Positions 36,410-45,318 of a stretch of 64,000 nucleotides of DNA are shown here, one piece after another. Within the stretch, counting starts at the first letter, position 1; each line of letters begins with the position of its first letter. Origin of the DNA: an uncultured Verrucomicrobiales bacterium (GTDB lineage: Bacteria; Verrucomicrobiota; Verrucomicrobiia; Verrucomicrobiales; Akkermansiaceae); contig CALFVF010000025.1 in the NCBI GenBank assembly GCA_937928735.1, forward strand, positions 1 through 64,000, given 5' to 3'. Position numbers and translations under genes: made by a program. The notes beneath the pieces were generated by a model. That model did no database searches and was not told where the DNA came from. It worked only from the letters and a program-made list of their open reading frames with translations.

Positions 36410-37215
36410 AATCATGCTTCCTTGTTTTTCTGATAGTTTACTCTCACTCGCTATCTCTCCTCTGTGCAGAAAGTGAAGGGAATCAAACAACCCCAGAAAA
36501 AGACCAAGTTACCTTTAAAACAAACTGGGCATTGCATTTTGAAGGTCGCCACATTTACCAAAAACTCTGTGTCCAATGCCATGGCAAATTAGGTAAAGGT
36601 GACGGACCTTGGTCAAAAGACCTGAGGACAAACCCTCCAAGAGACTTCCACGCCGCGATCTATAAGCTACGTTCCACACCCCGTGGTAAACTCCCCACAG
36701 ACGAAGACCTCAGACGCTCCATATCTCAAGGGGTCTCAGGTACAGCGATGCCGAGTTTCTCAAACACATTCCAAGAGCATGAGTACGCCGCTGTCATCGA
36801 ATACATCAAATGCTTTTCTAAAAAATGGAGAGACCCCAGCCACTACGCTCCAGCGATCCCCATTCCCCAGCCACCCGCTTGGCTCACAGCCCCCAAAGCA
36901 CATCCCAAGATTCACGCAGAGCAAAAAACCAAAGGCCAAGAAATCTACATCCAGCACTGCGCTAGTTGCCATGGTGACAAAGGAGAGGGAGACGGCCCTG
37001 CCGCAAAAGACCTCAAAGACAGTGTCGGCTATCCCAGCCACGCCGCGAATCTCACCCACCCCATCAAATCTGGGAAAACGCACCAAGATCTCTACCGAGC
37101 CATAGCCACAGGTCTCGATGGCACACCGATGCTTGGCTACGCAGAAATTCTCAGTCCGCTAGAAATCTGGCAGATCGCCAGCTGGATCGAATCAATCCGA
37201 ATCGAATTTAAATAA
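36406..37215 (+). CDS. Diheme cytochrome c, periplasmic
   Basis: This 269-residue exported protein has a signal peptide (about 1-20) and two mono-heme cytochrome c domains. The heme motifs are CVQCHGKLGKGDGP and CASCHGDKGEGDGP, with axial methionines in GTAMPSF and GTPMLGY. The near-duplicate halves suggest internal duplication. It begins inside the nsrR stop codon (ATGA overlap), so it is very probably in the NO-responsive operon and may feed electrons to a NO- or nitrite-handling enzyme, but no reductase lies in the window. That link is inference from position. Confidence 0.88.
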   Translation: MKSCFLVFLIVYSHSLSLLCAESEGNQTTPEKDQVTFKTNWALHFEGRHIYQKLCVQCHGKLGKGDGPWSKDLRTNPPRDFHAAIYKLRSTPRGKLPTDEDLRRSISQGVSGTAMPSFSNTFQEHEYAAVIEYIKCFSKKWRDPSHYAPAIPIPQPPAWLTAPKAHPKIHAEQKTKGQEIYIQHCASCHGDKGEGDGPAAKDLKDSVGYPSHAANLTHPIKSGKTHQDLYRAIATGLDGTPMLGYAEILSPLEIWQIASWIESIRIEFK

Positions 37216-37317
37216 ACGCAGCATACGCCCAAATTTGAACATTTATCAGTTTGGAAACTCTAAGTCATAAGAAGATTCTATGTTTCAGAATGGAATCTAT
37301 AGAATCCTATAAAACAA

Positions 37318-38190
37318 ATGTCGTTTTCACACCATTTCACTAGACGTAGAGCTCTGGGTACTCTCGGTGGCCTCATAGGTTCTGGAGCCTGCTCTGCTGG
37401 CTGGGCGTTCCTCATCGAGCCGAATCAATTAAGTGTGAATCACTTCACGATTCCACTGAATTTTCTACCAGAATCTCTCGATGGACTGCGCGTCGGCCAG
37501 CTCACGGACTTCCACTACCACCCTGATCAGGATGACTCCCTTATCACTGATGTCGTTGAAACGACCAACGCCCTTGATCTCGACCTCATTTTTCTAACAG
37601 GTGACTTTATTGACTCTGATGTCTCTACATTCCCCCCACTAGCCAAACACTTCGCCAACCTCAAGGCGAAGCACGGAATTTACGCGGTTCTGGGCAATCA
37701 CGATGGCTGGGCAAGAGGATCTTCAACACCACATATTATTGAAAAAGAATTGCGTAAAATTGGTATTGAACTCCTAATCAACCAGAACTCCATCATTCAG
37801 GTGCACAACACTCCCCTCGCTATTGCTGGCACACACTACGTCTGGCACGGAGTGCCTAACCCCCAGCGAACATTCAAAGGAATTGCTGATGATATCCCTA
37901 CCCTCGCTCTAGTTCATGAGCCAGACTACTACGATACGATGCGACAATACCGTAAAGAGTTCCTACAGTTCTCTGGTCACACCCATGGAGGACAGTGCCA
38001 AGTGCCATTCACAGGTTATGCGCCCGTGAGCGTGAAATACGGGAAAAACTACAACTACGGACTCTTTGAAGAAGCACAATCCAAGCTCTTTGTTTCCCGA
38101 GGTGTCGGCACCACAGGGATTCGGGTACGGTTTGCCTGCAGCCCAGAGCTTGCCGTCCTCACACTAAAGTCGGAGATTCCTTCTGCTTAG
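37318..38190 (+). CDS. Tat-exported metallophosphoesterase
   Basis: This 290-residue calcineurin-like phosphoesterase carries its motifs in order: TDFHYH, LTGDFID, LGNHDG and FSGHTHGGQ. Two divalent metals are expected. The N-terminus has a twin-arginine signal (TRRRALGTLGG, hydrophobic stretch after), as in YaeI-like phosphodiesterases that are Tat-linked. Substrates may be UDP-diacylglycerol-like lipids or nucleotides; not determinable here. The ATG at 37318 fits the Tat signal. It follows the cytochrome gene by about 100 bases and might be read through, but the leader seems separate. Confidence 0.88.
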   Translation: MSFSHHFTRRRALGTLGGLIGSGACSAGWAFLIEPNQLSVNHFTIPLNFLPESLDGLRVGQLTDFHYHPDQDDSLITDVVETTNALDLDLIFLTGDFIDSDVSTFPPLAKHFANLKAKHGIYAVLGNHDGWARGSSTPHIIEKELRKIGIELLINQNSIIQVHNTPLAIAGTHYVWHGVPNPQRTFKGIADDIPTLALVHEPDYYDTMRQYRKEFLQFSGHTHGGQCQVPFTGYAPVSVKYGKNYNYGLFEEAQSKLFVSRGVGTTGIRVRFACSPELAVLTLKSEIPSA

Positions 38191-38329
38191 TCGCAACTAG
38201 GACACTTTATCCCTCTAACTCACTCTGTTTGATTTATCTAGTGACTTTCATAAACTAGGCTTCCGTTTTTATTTGGTATTTGAGCATACTTTTGGGAATA
38301 AGATATTCCCTATTTATCTCTTCCCTTGT

Positions 38330-39472
38330 ATGGCCGAAACTATTTCAGCCCCCAATTCCACCCCACCTCCAACTCCTGATTCTAGCTCTACTTCAGATTC
38401 TTCTTCTGACTCTAGTAGCGCCTCTGCTTCTTCGCAGGATACTCTCTTCACACTCCTGCTAGGCCTACTCGTAGTTCTTGCTCTGGCTCTGGGCTCTATT
38501 GCCATTAATCGCTACAGTGATTCACACATTCTTAGCCCTATGATTCTCGCGGTCATCTTGGGTGCCATGCTTCGCAATTTTGTTTTATGCCAAGATGAGA
38601 TCCTCCAACCAGCAATTACCTTCTCGCTCAAGAAGCTTCTGCGCCTCGCTGTGATATTACTTGGTCTTCGGATTAGCTTTAGCCAGCTCTTAGACATTGG
38701 CGTTTATGGATTTATACTAGTAACAATCACTCTTGGTAGCACCTTTATCTTCACCTGTTGGTTAGGCCGCTACTTGGGCCTTAGTCGGTCACTGTCCCGT
38801 CTAGTGGCTGCGGGAACCTCTATTTGTGGGGCCTCTGCTGTCATGGCGACAAGTGGCGTCACTCGAAGCTCTCGCGAAGATGTGGCCTACTCGATCACAG
38901 TTGTGACTCTACTCGGCACTTGTTCCCTCTTTCTCTACCCGCTGGTGAATCAACTCTTCTCGCTCACTCCGGAGCAATACGGTATCTGGTGTGGTGCGTC
39001 GATTCATGAGGTCGCCCAAGTCATTGCCGCTTCCTTCCAAGTTGGTGAAATTAGTGGCACAGCAGCCACCGTGTCTAAGCTCTCGCGAGTTGTTTTCCTC
39101 ATTCCTGTGATGCTCATTCTCGGCCATCTTGATTTGCGTAGGCATCAGCTCGCAAAAACTCAAGAATCCTGTACTGCTGAGGCAGATAGTACATCACAAG
39201 CACTTCACCTACGCAATCTGCCGATTCCCTGGTTTGTCATGGGGTTTTTAGTCTGTGCGGGGCTCAATAGCCTCGAGATCTTTAGTGAACCTCTCCGTAT
39301 GGGTCTCATTAAGGGAAATCAAATTCTCCTCACCATGGCCTTAGCCGCTATGGGACTGGGCATCCAATTCAAGAAGTTCCGCCAACTCGGCTGGAAACCG
39401 CTCTACTTAGGTCTCGTTTCCTGGACCTTTCTCTCCTTTTTGAGCCTAGGACTCATCTTGCTATTGTTTTGA
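38330..39472 (+). CDS. YeiH-family putative sulfate exporter (UPF0324)
   Basis: This inner-membrane protein of about 380 residues belongs to the YeiH/UPF0324 family and has about ten hydrophobic helices. The family's central signature LVAAGTSICGASAVMAT is present. The N-terminus is unusual: a long Ser/Thr/Pro-rich stretch of about 35 residues before the first helix. Family members are called putative sulfate exporters, but the transported substrate is not settled. I place the start at ATG 38330 (MAETISAP), since the preceding 19 codons in the ORF track lie in poor context. Confidence 0.85.
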   Translation: MAETISAPNSTPPPTPDSSSTSDSSSDSSSASASSQDTLFTLLLGLLVVLALALGSIAINRYSDSHILSPMILAVILGAMLRNFVLCQDEILQPAITFSLKKLLRLAVILLGLRISFSQLLDIGVYGFILVTITLGSTFIFTCWLGRYLGLSRSLSRLVAAGTSICGASAVMATSGVTRSSREDVAYSITVVTLLGTCSLFLYPLVNQLFSLTPEQYGIWCGASIHEVAQVIAASFQVGEISGTAATVSKLSRVVFLIPVMLILGHLDLRRHQLAKTQESCTAEADSTSQALHLRNLPIPWFVMGFLVCAGLNSLEIFSEPLRMGLIKGNQILLTMALAAMGLGIQFKKFRQLGWKPLYLGLVSWTFLSFLSLGLILLLF

Positions 39473-39493
39473 GGGTACCTCTGGCACCCATAC

Positions 39494-39521
39494 TAAAAAA
39501 CCTGAGGCAGAACACCTCAGG
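39494..39521 (-). terminator. Rho-independent terminator of rpiB-glyA fusion gene
   Basis: Read on the minus strand, CCTGAGG pairs with CCTCAGG across a 7-base loop and is followed by six T's (plus-strand AAAAAA at 39495-39500). It lies about 50 bases after the stop codon. Confidence 0.85.
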
Positions 39522-39569
39522 CTTGTTAATCAATCCATAGGCTAATACCTATTATTTAGAAAATATACT

Positions 39570-41243
39570 CTAACGTGGCAGTGGGAACGCTTTATTGAAT
39601 GCGTACACTTCTTCACGAATCTGGTGAAGCTTTGCCTCATCATCGTGAGCTTGCAGCGCCTGATGAATGAAGTCTGCGACTTGGACTATGTCCTGCTCCT
39701 TCATGCCTCTTGAGGTCACTGCTGGAGTACCGATACGGATGCCACTAGGTTTGAAAGGTCCTGCTGTATCGAAAGGAATCGAGTTCTTATTAATGGTGAT
39801 TCCCGCTTCATCCAGAGCGTGTGAGGCGATTCCTCCATCGATCCCTGCTGGACGTAGATCCACGAGGAGTAGGTGATTATCTGTACCGCCAGAGACGATT
39901 CTGTAGCCATGCTCAGCGAGGCGTTTTGCCATGGCTTGTGCGTTTTTCACCACTTGCTGTGAGTAGTCCTTGAACTCAGGAAGTAAGGCTTCGCCGAAAC
40001 AAACTGCCTTTGCGGCTATCACGTGCATGAGTGGGCCACCTTGTATGCCGGGAAAGACAGTGGCATTAATCTTCTTCGCGTGCTCTTCCTTACAGAGGAT
40101 GATACCTCCACGAGGGCCGCGCAGTGACTTGTGTGTCGTCGATGTGACAAAGTCTGCGTGTGGCACAGGATTCGGATGGACTCCTGCGGCGACGAGACCT
40201 GCGATGTGCGCCATATCCACAAAGAGATACGCGCCGACTTTCTTCGCGATCTGTCCCATGCGCTCGAAGTCAATCTCACGCGGGTAGGCACTGGCTCCTG
40301 TGGTGATGAGGGCTGGCTTCAGCTCTACGGCCACAGCCTCTAGCGCATCATAGTCGATGCGTTCATCTTGCTCAGAGACTCCGTAGTGAGTCACATCGTA
40401 GAATTTTCCAGAGAAGTTCGCTTTATGACCATGTGTGAGGTGGCCACCGTGGGCGAGATCCATTGTCAGAATCTTATCCCCTGGCTTAAGAACGGAGAAA
40501 TAAACCGCTGTATTCGCCTGCGAGCCCGAGTGTGGCTGGACATTCGCGGCTTCTGCTCCAAAGAGTTCTTTGGCACGGTCAATGGCGATCTGCTCGATCA
40601 CATCGACATGATCACAGCCACCATACCAGCGGCGCCCTGGATAGCCCTCAGCGTACTTGTTAGTCAGCAGAGAGCCTTGTGCCTCCATGACAGCAGGGCT
40701 TGTGAAGTTCTCCGAAGCAATGAGTTCGATATTCTGGCGCTGGCGCTTATTCTCTAACTCAATGGCCGCATAGACATCTGGATCCACCAAGGCGAGGCTA
40801 CTACCAGAGGCTTTGCAGAGGCGGCGCTCGTGACGCCCTCCCTCAAATTCTGCGGCCAGAAAGGCCTCGACCATCGCAATGCCTGTCTGCTCATCTGTCG
40901 CCTTCTGACTGAGGCAGAGGACATTGGCGTCATTGTGGTTTTTGGTGATGCGCGCTTCTTCCTCTGTGCGGACATTGGCCGCGCGGATGCCCTTGTGGCG
41001 ATTCGCCGCGATGCACATGCCCACACCTGAGGTGCAGACGAGAATCCCATAGTCAAAGTGCTCATCACTCACTCCGTAGGTCACTTCACTCGCAAAATCT
41101 GCATAATCAACAGACGTCTTAGAGTTTGTGCCGAAATCAGTCACTTCGTGACCTTTTTGAGTAAGATGGCGAACAAGGGCGTCTTTGAGTTCTAGTCCGC
41201 CATGGTCGGCTCCTAGAGCAATTCGGTAAGTAGCTTGATTCAT
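39570..41243 (-). CDS. Fused ribose-5-phosphate isomerase B / serine hydroxymethyltransferase
   Basis: This protein of 557 residues has two complete enzyme domains. Residues about 1-145 are RpiB ([12 protein letters not shown], the catalytic-Cys loop [14 protein letters not shown], and [11 protein letters not shown]), which isomerises ribose 5-phosphate and ribulose 5-phosphate. From about 148 on it is full-length SHMT ([23 protein letters not shown], the PLP lysine in [20 protein letters not shown]), which makes glycine and 5,10-methylene-THF from serine. The RpiB active loop reads CTSGVG rather than the usual CGTGIG, but Cys is kept. I choose ATG 41243 (MNQATYRI) over 41273. The monocistronic gene is followed by a terminator. 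Confidence 0.94.
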   Translation of the reverse strand: MNQATYRIALGADHGGLELKDALVRHLTQKGHEVTDFGTNSKTSVDYADFASEVTYGVSDEHFDYGILVCTSGVGMCIAANRHKGIRAANVRTEEEARITKNHNDANVLCLSQKATDEQTGIAMVEAFLAAEFEGGRHERRLCKASGSSLALVDPDVYAAIELENKRQRQNIELIASENFTSPAVMEAQGSLLTNKYAEGYPGRRWYGGCDHVDVIEQIAIDRAKELFGAEAANVQPHSGSQANTAVYFSVLKPGDKILTMDLAHGGHLTHGHKANFSGKFYDVTHYGVSEQDERIDYDALEAVAVELKPALITTGASAYPREIDFERMGQIAKKVGAYLFVDMAHIAGLVAAGVHPNPVPHADFVTSTTHKSLRGPRGGIILCKEEHAKKINATVFPGIQGGPLMHVIAAKAVCFGEALLPEFKDYSQQVVKNAQAMAKRLAEHGYRIVSGGTDNHLLLVDLRPAGIDGGIASHALDEAGITINKNSIPFDTAGPFKPSGIRIGTPAVTSRGMKEQDIVQVADFIHQALQAHDDEAKLHQIREEVYAFNKAFPLPR

Positions 41244-41420
41244 TGTCGTGTGCACTAAATTATGGTGAGCCACTAGTGACGGTTATTTACTAAAAACGCA
41301 ACCGCCAAGTTATGAAATTTATTCTCTCTCAAGAGTGATTCTGGGTAAAAAATAATGGAGTAGAATGAGTTGTTTGTCTCTTTTCAACTTATTACTCTCT
41401 CTGTAGACTTCTCCACCCAG

Positions 41421-41456
41421 CGGTAGTCAATCCACACAGCGTACCTACGACTACCG
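41421..41456 (+). promoter_or_regulatory. Perfect inverted repeat in the leader of the 41467 gene
   Basis: CGGTAGTC pairs perfectly with GACTACCG across a 20-base loop; the stem ends 10 bases before the ATG at 41467. It could hide the start site in mRNA or bind a dimeric regulator. No T run follows that would mark a terminator. Confidence 0.4.
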
Positions 41457-41466
41457 TTCTTCTCCG

Positions 41467-42384
41467 ATGATTTCCAAACTCACTTTTCTAGATTGGCAAG
41501 AGCGCACCTCACAGTTTCGCGAGGAAGTGCTGAAGAGAACGACCCCTCATCGCAAGCGAAAGTCAATGCGCCAAGTCCACCCCATTGAGGACTTCCTCTT
41601 CACTTATTACTCCTATCCTCCTGGTCGGCTAGAAACATGGCACCCGGGACTGGATACCCTCTTAGAACTCCCGACTCATTCTGAGAATAGTCAGCAACGC
41701 CTCGATAAGCTCACTAACAAGCACTACAGCCAAGCTGGCAATACTCTCTTCCTTGATCTAGCAAAACTCCCAGAAAGCCGCCTGCGCACCCTGCACTGGA
41801 TTCATAGTTTACTCCAGGCCACTGAGGCAAATCCTCCTAACTACGGCTGCTATGGGATGCACGAGTGGGCGATGGTCTATAAGGGTGAGGAAGTCAGACA
41901 CAAAGAGTCTCTTCCCCTTCGCCTCAGTCAGTGTGAGATAGATAGTTTTGTGGAGAGCCGCCCAATCTGCTGCAGCCACCATGATGCCTTTCGCTTCTTC
42001 ACCCCTTCAAGTATTCGCTTCAACCGCCTACAACCCCAAGCAACGGAGCGCATGGAGAATGAACAACCTGCCTGTATTCACACCAATATGGACGTGTACA
42101 AATGGGCATACAAGTGCATGCCTTGGATCTCCAGTGACTTACTCTGGAGGTGTTTTCTCAATGCTTTAGAAATTCGAGAACTCGATATGCGAGCCGCGCC
42201 CTATGATCTCTCCAACTACGGCCTAGAGTCCATAGCTGTAGAAACCAAGCAAGGCCGCACAGAATACGAGACCCTACAGCGCGCACTCGCAGAGCAAACT
42301 AAACCTCTGCGCCAAGAACTCACGACAGCCATAGAGACGATTCTTCAACGTGCCCCAAACACCAAACACACACGCTCCAAGTAA
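41467..42384 (+). CDS. Conserved protein of unknown function
   Basis: This is a 305-residue cytoplasmic protein. Its N-terminal block VHPIEDFLFTYYSYPPGRLETWHPG and HDAFRFFTP are strongly patterned and recall a conserved family that is sometimes labelled '3-methyladenine DNA glycosylase' in actinobacterial genomes. I see no HhH-GPD or AAG glycosylase motif, so I do not transfer that function. Many Trp, His and Cys residues (CCSHHDAF) suggest a ligand- or metal-binding site. A perfect inverted repeat sits just before the start. The moaC gene follows 59 bases downstream on the same strand and could be co-transcribed. Confidence 0.65.
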   Translation: MISKLTFLDWQERTSQFREEVLKRTTPHRKRKSMRQVHPIEDFLFTYYSYPPGRLETWHPGLDTLLELPTHSENSQQRLDKLTNKHYSQAGNTLFLDLAKLPESRLRTLHWIHSLLQATEANPPNYGCYGMHEWAMVYKGEEVRHKESLPLRLSQCEIDSFVESRPICCSHHDAFRFFTPSSIRFNRLQPQATERMENEQPACIHTNMDVYKWAYKCMPWISSDLLWRCFLNALEIRELDMRAAPYDLSNYGLESIAVETKQGRTEYETLQRALAEQTKPLRQELTTAIETILQRAPNTKHTRSK

Positions 42385-42443
42385 GTTCTAGAACAATGCT
42401 CGCACTCACTTGACTAATGCCTAGGCACACGCAAGATTCTGGC

Positions 42444-42929
42444 ATGAGCGAGCTCACTCACATTGACGACAATAATCTACCAGGAATGGTGGATGTCTCC
42501 CAAAAGAATATCACCACACGCGAAGCCACAGCTCAGAGTCACGTCCACCTCGGTGAGTCGATCATGCAGCTCCTAGAGGGTGACGATATTCAGACAAAAA
42601 AAGGTCCCGTTTTCCAGACAGCTATTATTGCGGGCACCATGGCCGCTAAGCGCACATCTGAGTGGATTCCCTTCTGCCACCCACTCCCTCTTGAAAAGTG
42701 CAAAATTACGATTACGCCTCTCAATACAACCACTGTAGAAATCACCTGCACCTGCCTCACCTCTGCGCGTACAGGAGTGGAAATGGAAGCTCTCACTGGT
42801 GCCAGTGCCGCGGCACTCACGATCTATGATATGTGCAAGGCCGCCAGTAAGAGTATAGTCATTGATCAAACCAAGTTACTGAAGAAAACCGGGGGTAAGT
42901 CGGACTTCCAGCATAACCAATCAGCGTAA
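42444..42929 (+). CDS. moaC: Cyclic pyranopterin monophosphate synthase MoaC
   Basis: MoaC converts the MoaA product to cyclic pyranopterin monophosphate, the second half of step one of molybdenum cofactor synthesis. With the start at ATG 42444 (MSELTHID) the protein is 161 residues, the standard length; the upstream ATG (42417) would add nine atypical residues. Signatures MVDVSQKNITTREA, FCHPLPLEKC and GVEMEALTGASAAALTIYDMCKA are complete. It is the first of three adjacent molybdopterin genes (moaC, mobA-moaD, moaE). moaA, needed for the preceding reaction, is not in the window. Confidence 0.95.
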   Translation: MSELTHIDDNNLPGMVDVSQKNITTREATAQSHVHLGESIMQLLEGDDIQTKKGPVFQTAIIAGTMAAKRTSEWIPFCHPLPLEKCKITITPLNTTTVEITCTCLTSARTGVEMEALTGASAAALTIYDMCKAASKSIVIDQTKLLKKTGGKSDFQHNQSA

Positions 42930-42950
42930 TCTAACGACATTTTAGCACAC

Positions 42951-43757
42951 ATGATCGCGGCACTACTCACAGGCGGAAAGTCCTCACGTATGGGGAAAGA
43001 AAAAGCCACGCTCATCTACAGGAATGAGACCACCGAGGTGCAGAGACTCTTCGCGCTTCTTCAGACACATAGTGAAGATACCATTCTCTGCCACCGCGAA
43101 GACCAAGACCACGGACTACCCTTTGTCACTGATCCAGGTGAAGGCCCTCTCTCAGCCATTCATGCACTCCAGCAAGCCTATCCCCATGACGCTATTTTAG
43201 TGCTAGCTTGTGATCTACCTTTGTTAGAAGATATCGATATTCGCTATCTCCTTGAACAAAGAGATCGTAGTAAAGACGCCACTAGCTACATTAGCCGCCA
43301 TGATCAGCGACCAGAGACACTCTGCACCATCTATGAGGCAAGTTCCTCGACTATGGTAGAACAAGCGATCAAAGCAGATTCCTACTGCCCTCGTGATGTC
43401 TTGGCCAAGCTCAATATCAAACTCATCGAAACCTTAAAGCCGACCTCACTCATGAATGCGAATACTCCCGCTGAACGACTTGAGGTTCTATCTCACCTTA
43501 ACAACACCCGCGTGCAAAAAACAATCCAACTCCGCTACTTCGCCCAACTTCAGGAACAAGCAGGCATCGCCGCAGAGACTCTCACAACATCCGCGCTCAC
43601 TCCAGCAGGACTCTATGAAGAGCTCTGCCAAAAGTATAATTTCACCCACAAGCAGCGCAGTCTCATGGTCGCTATCAATGAAAATTTCTCCACCTGGGAG
43701 CACGAACTTGCAGAGGGAGACGAGGTTGTCTTCATCCCGCCTGTCGCCGGCGGTTAG
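42951..43757 (+). CDS. MobA-MoaD fusion: NTP transferase-like plus molybdopterin synthase small subunit
   Basis: This 268-residue protein joins two molybdenum-cofactor functions. Residues 1-about 185 are MobA-like: nucleotide loop LTGGKSSRMGKEKATL, LACDLPLL and the GPLSAI motif; MobA attaches GMP to molybdopterin. Residues about 188-268 are MoaD, a ubiquitin-fold sulfur carrier ending FIPPVAGG, whose free C-terminal GG is adenylated and thiocarboxylated. Because MoaD sits at the C-terminus, the GG tail stays available. It lies 21 bases after moaC and before moaE, MoaD's partner in molybdopterin synthase. Confidence 0.92.
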   Translation: MIAALLTGGKSSRMGKEKATLIYRNETTEVQRLFALLQTHSEDTILCHREDQDHGLPFVTDPGEGPLSAIHALQQAYPHDAILVLACDLPLLEDIDIRYLLEQRDRSKDATSYISRHDQRPETLCTIYEASSSTMVEQAIKADSYCPRDVLAKLNIKLIETLKPTSLMNANTPAERLEVLSHLNNTRVQKTIQLRYFAQLQEQAGIAAETLTTSALTPAGLYEELCQKYNFTHKQRSLMVAINENFSTWEHELAEGDEVVFIPPVAGG

Positions 43758-43851
43758 ATTCTCCGAGCTGTATAACTAACAGATAAACACACCTAATTGC
43801 TCAACTCTCTCGACCTTCTTTCCACACTCCTAACACTTTCTTAATCTTTTT

Positions 43852-44295
43852 GTGAATTTCAGCATACAATCTACAAACCTCTGCCCGGATGAACTACGTA
43901 AAGCTTGTCTTGATCAGACCTCAGGAGGCTTCACAAGCTTTGAGGGCTGGGTGCGCAATCACCACGAAGGCCAAGCTGTCGAGTCACTGGAGTACTCTTG
44001 TTACGAAGAGCTCGCCCTAAAGGAAGGTGAGCGCATTATCAGTGACGCGCTGGAGCGCTTCTCCATCGTACATGCGAAGTGCGCGCACAGAGTCGGCCAC
44101 TTACAAATTGGAGATATGGCAGTCTATGTCGCTGTCTCTGCCGCCCACAGGGATGCCGCCTTTGAGGCCTGCCGCTATATTATTGATGAGATTAAGCACC
44201 GCGTGCCGATCTGGAAAAAAGAACACTATGTGGATGGCTCAACGGCATGGCCACACTGCGAGGCTTGTGCTAAGGGTATCAAACACAGCCATTGA
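43852..44295 (+). CDS. moaE: Molybdopterin synthase catalytic subunit MoaE
   Basis: This 147-residue large subunit of molybdopterin synthase transfers sulfur from thiocarboxylated MoaD to cPMP. Family blocks are seen: GGFTSFEGWVRNHHEG, LEYSCYEELALKEGE, AHRVGHLQIGDMAVYV, AAHRDAAFEACRYIIDEIKHRVPIWKKE (catalytic lysines in the last block). The start is a GTG at 43852, which gives the correct N-terminus. It is the third gene of the molybdopterin cluster; MoaD is supplied by the upstream fusion. Confidence 0.94.
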   Translation: MNFSIQSTNLCPDELRKACLDQTSGGFTSFEGWVRNHHEGQAVESLEYSCYEELALKEGERIISDALERFSIVHAKCAHRVGHLQIGDMAVYVAVSAAHRDAAFEACRYIIDEIKHRVPIWKKEHYVDGSTAWPHCEACAKGIKHSH

Positions 44296-44334
44296 TCCCA
44301 CCTCGGCACCATCACCACTAGACATGATTTCACC

Positions 44335-45318
44335 TTGATCCCGCTAGAGACAAAACCCTCACTCTATCTCCCTGAGTTAGGCCTCCATCTCGATAGCCTA
44401 ACATCCCAGAAGTTTGGCTTTATATCCCATGCCCATGCCGATCATGTCGGCTCGCACGAGACTATTCTCTGCTCACCAGTCACTGCTGTCATCCTCAGAG
44501 CACGCTACCGTTTTGGCAAAAAACGCTTTCGTACACTTGAGTTTCAAACTCCCCTTGAGCTCAAAGGCTACCGCATAGAGCTTCTTCCCGCAGGCCATAT
44601 CACAGGCTCGGCCATGCTCCATATCACGCGCCTCTCCGATGGAGCCACCCTGCTCTACACCGGTGACTGTAAAACCAGAGACTCTCTCACTGCCGAAGCC
44701 ATTGTCATAAAACCCGCCAATCAGCTCATTATTGAGAGCACATTCGCCAATCCCATCTACACGTTTCCAGCGCATTCAGAAACCAGCCAGCAGCTAGTCC
44801 ACTTTGTGCAGCAAGCCCTCACAGATGGCGTCACCCCCATTCTCATCGCCTATGCTCTGGGGAAAGCTCAGGAAGCGCACGCGATTCTTAGCAAGAATAA
44901 CATCTATCCAGTTCTCCACCACGCCACAGCAAAGATGGCTCTCACCTGTATCAAGGCTGGTGTGAACCTAGGTGACTACGGCACCCTCGAGGAACTCGCT
45001 CCTGACAGGCACTGTCTCATCATTCCTCCTGGGTACTTAAAGCACCCAGATATTGCCTCCATTAAACACAAACGTACCGCCATGCTGACAGGCTGGGCTC
45101 TCGACCCTGATGTGCAGTACAAACGCAGAGGCATTGATGCCTTCATCCCGCTCTCTGATCACGCAGACTATCCGGGGCTTCTAGAGATCATTGAGCGCGT
45201 CAATCCCCGTGACATTCTCACCGTGCATGGCTCGACAAAATCATTCGCCACAGATTTGCGCCGCCGTGGCTACAATGCGTGGAGTATCGAGGGTGAAGAT
45301 CAGATTGAATTATTCTAA
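44335..45318 (+). CDS. MBL-fold metallohydrolase, beta-CASP/exonuclease-like
   Basis: This 327-residue metallo-beta-lactamase-fold protein has HAHADH (metal ligands), GHITGSAML, YTGDCKTRD and the C-terminal block SDHADYPGLLE plus VHGSTKSFA. These match the beta-CASP group that includes ligase-associated DNA exonucleases and RNA-processing nucleases. No partner DNA ligase is adjacent, so substrate (DNA or RNA) is open. The start is a TTG at 44335; an upstream ATG (44324) is out of frame and stops after four codons. The stop codon overlaps the stop of the convergent membrane-protein gene (CTAA). Confidence 0.82.
   Translation: MIPLETKPSLYLPELGLHLDSLTSQKFGFISHAHADHVGSHETILCSPVTAVILRARYRFGKKRFRTLEFQTPLELKGYRIELLPAGHITGSAMLHITRLSDGATLLYTGDCKTRDSLTAEAIVIKPANQLIIESTFANPIYTFPAHSETSQQLVHFVQQALTDGVTPILIAYALGKAQEAHAILSKNNIYPVLHHATAKMALTCIKAGVNLGDYGTLEELAPDRHCLIIPPGYLKHPDIASIKHKRTAMLTGWALDPDVQYKRRGIDAFIPLSDHADYPGLLEIIERVNPRDILTVHGSTKSFATDLRRRGYNAWSIEGEDQIELF

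Noticed and set aside
41467-42384. 3-methyladenine DNA glycosylase
   Set aside because: The label is recalled for the family, but no glycosylase fold motif or catalytic Asp/Lys signature could be seen.
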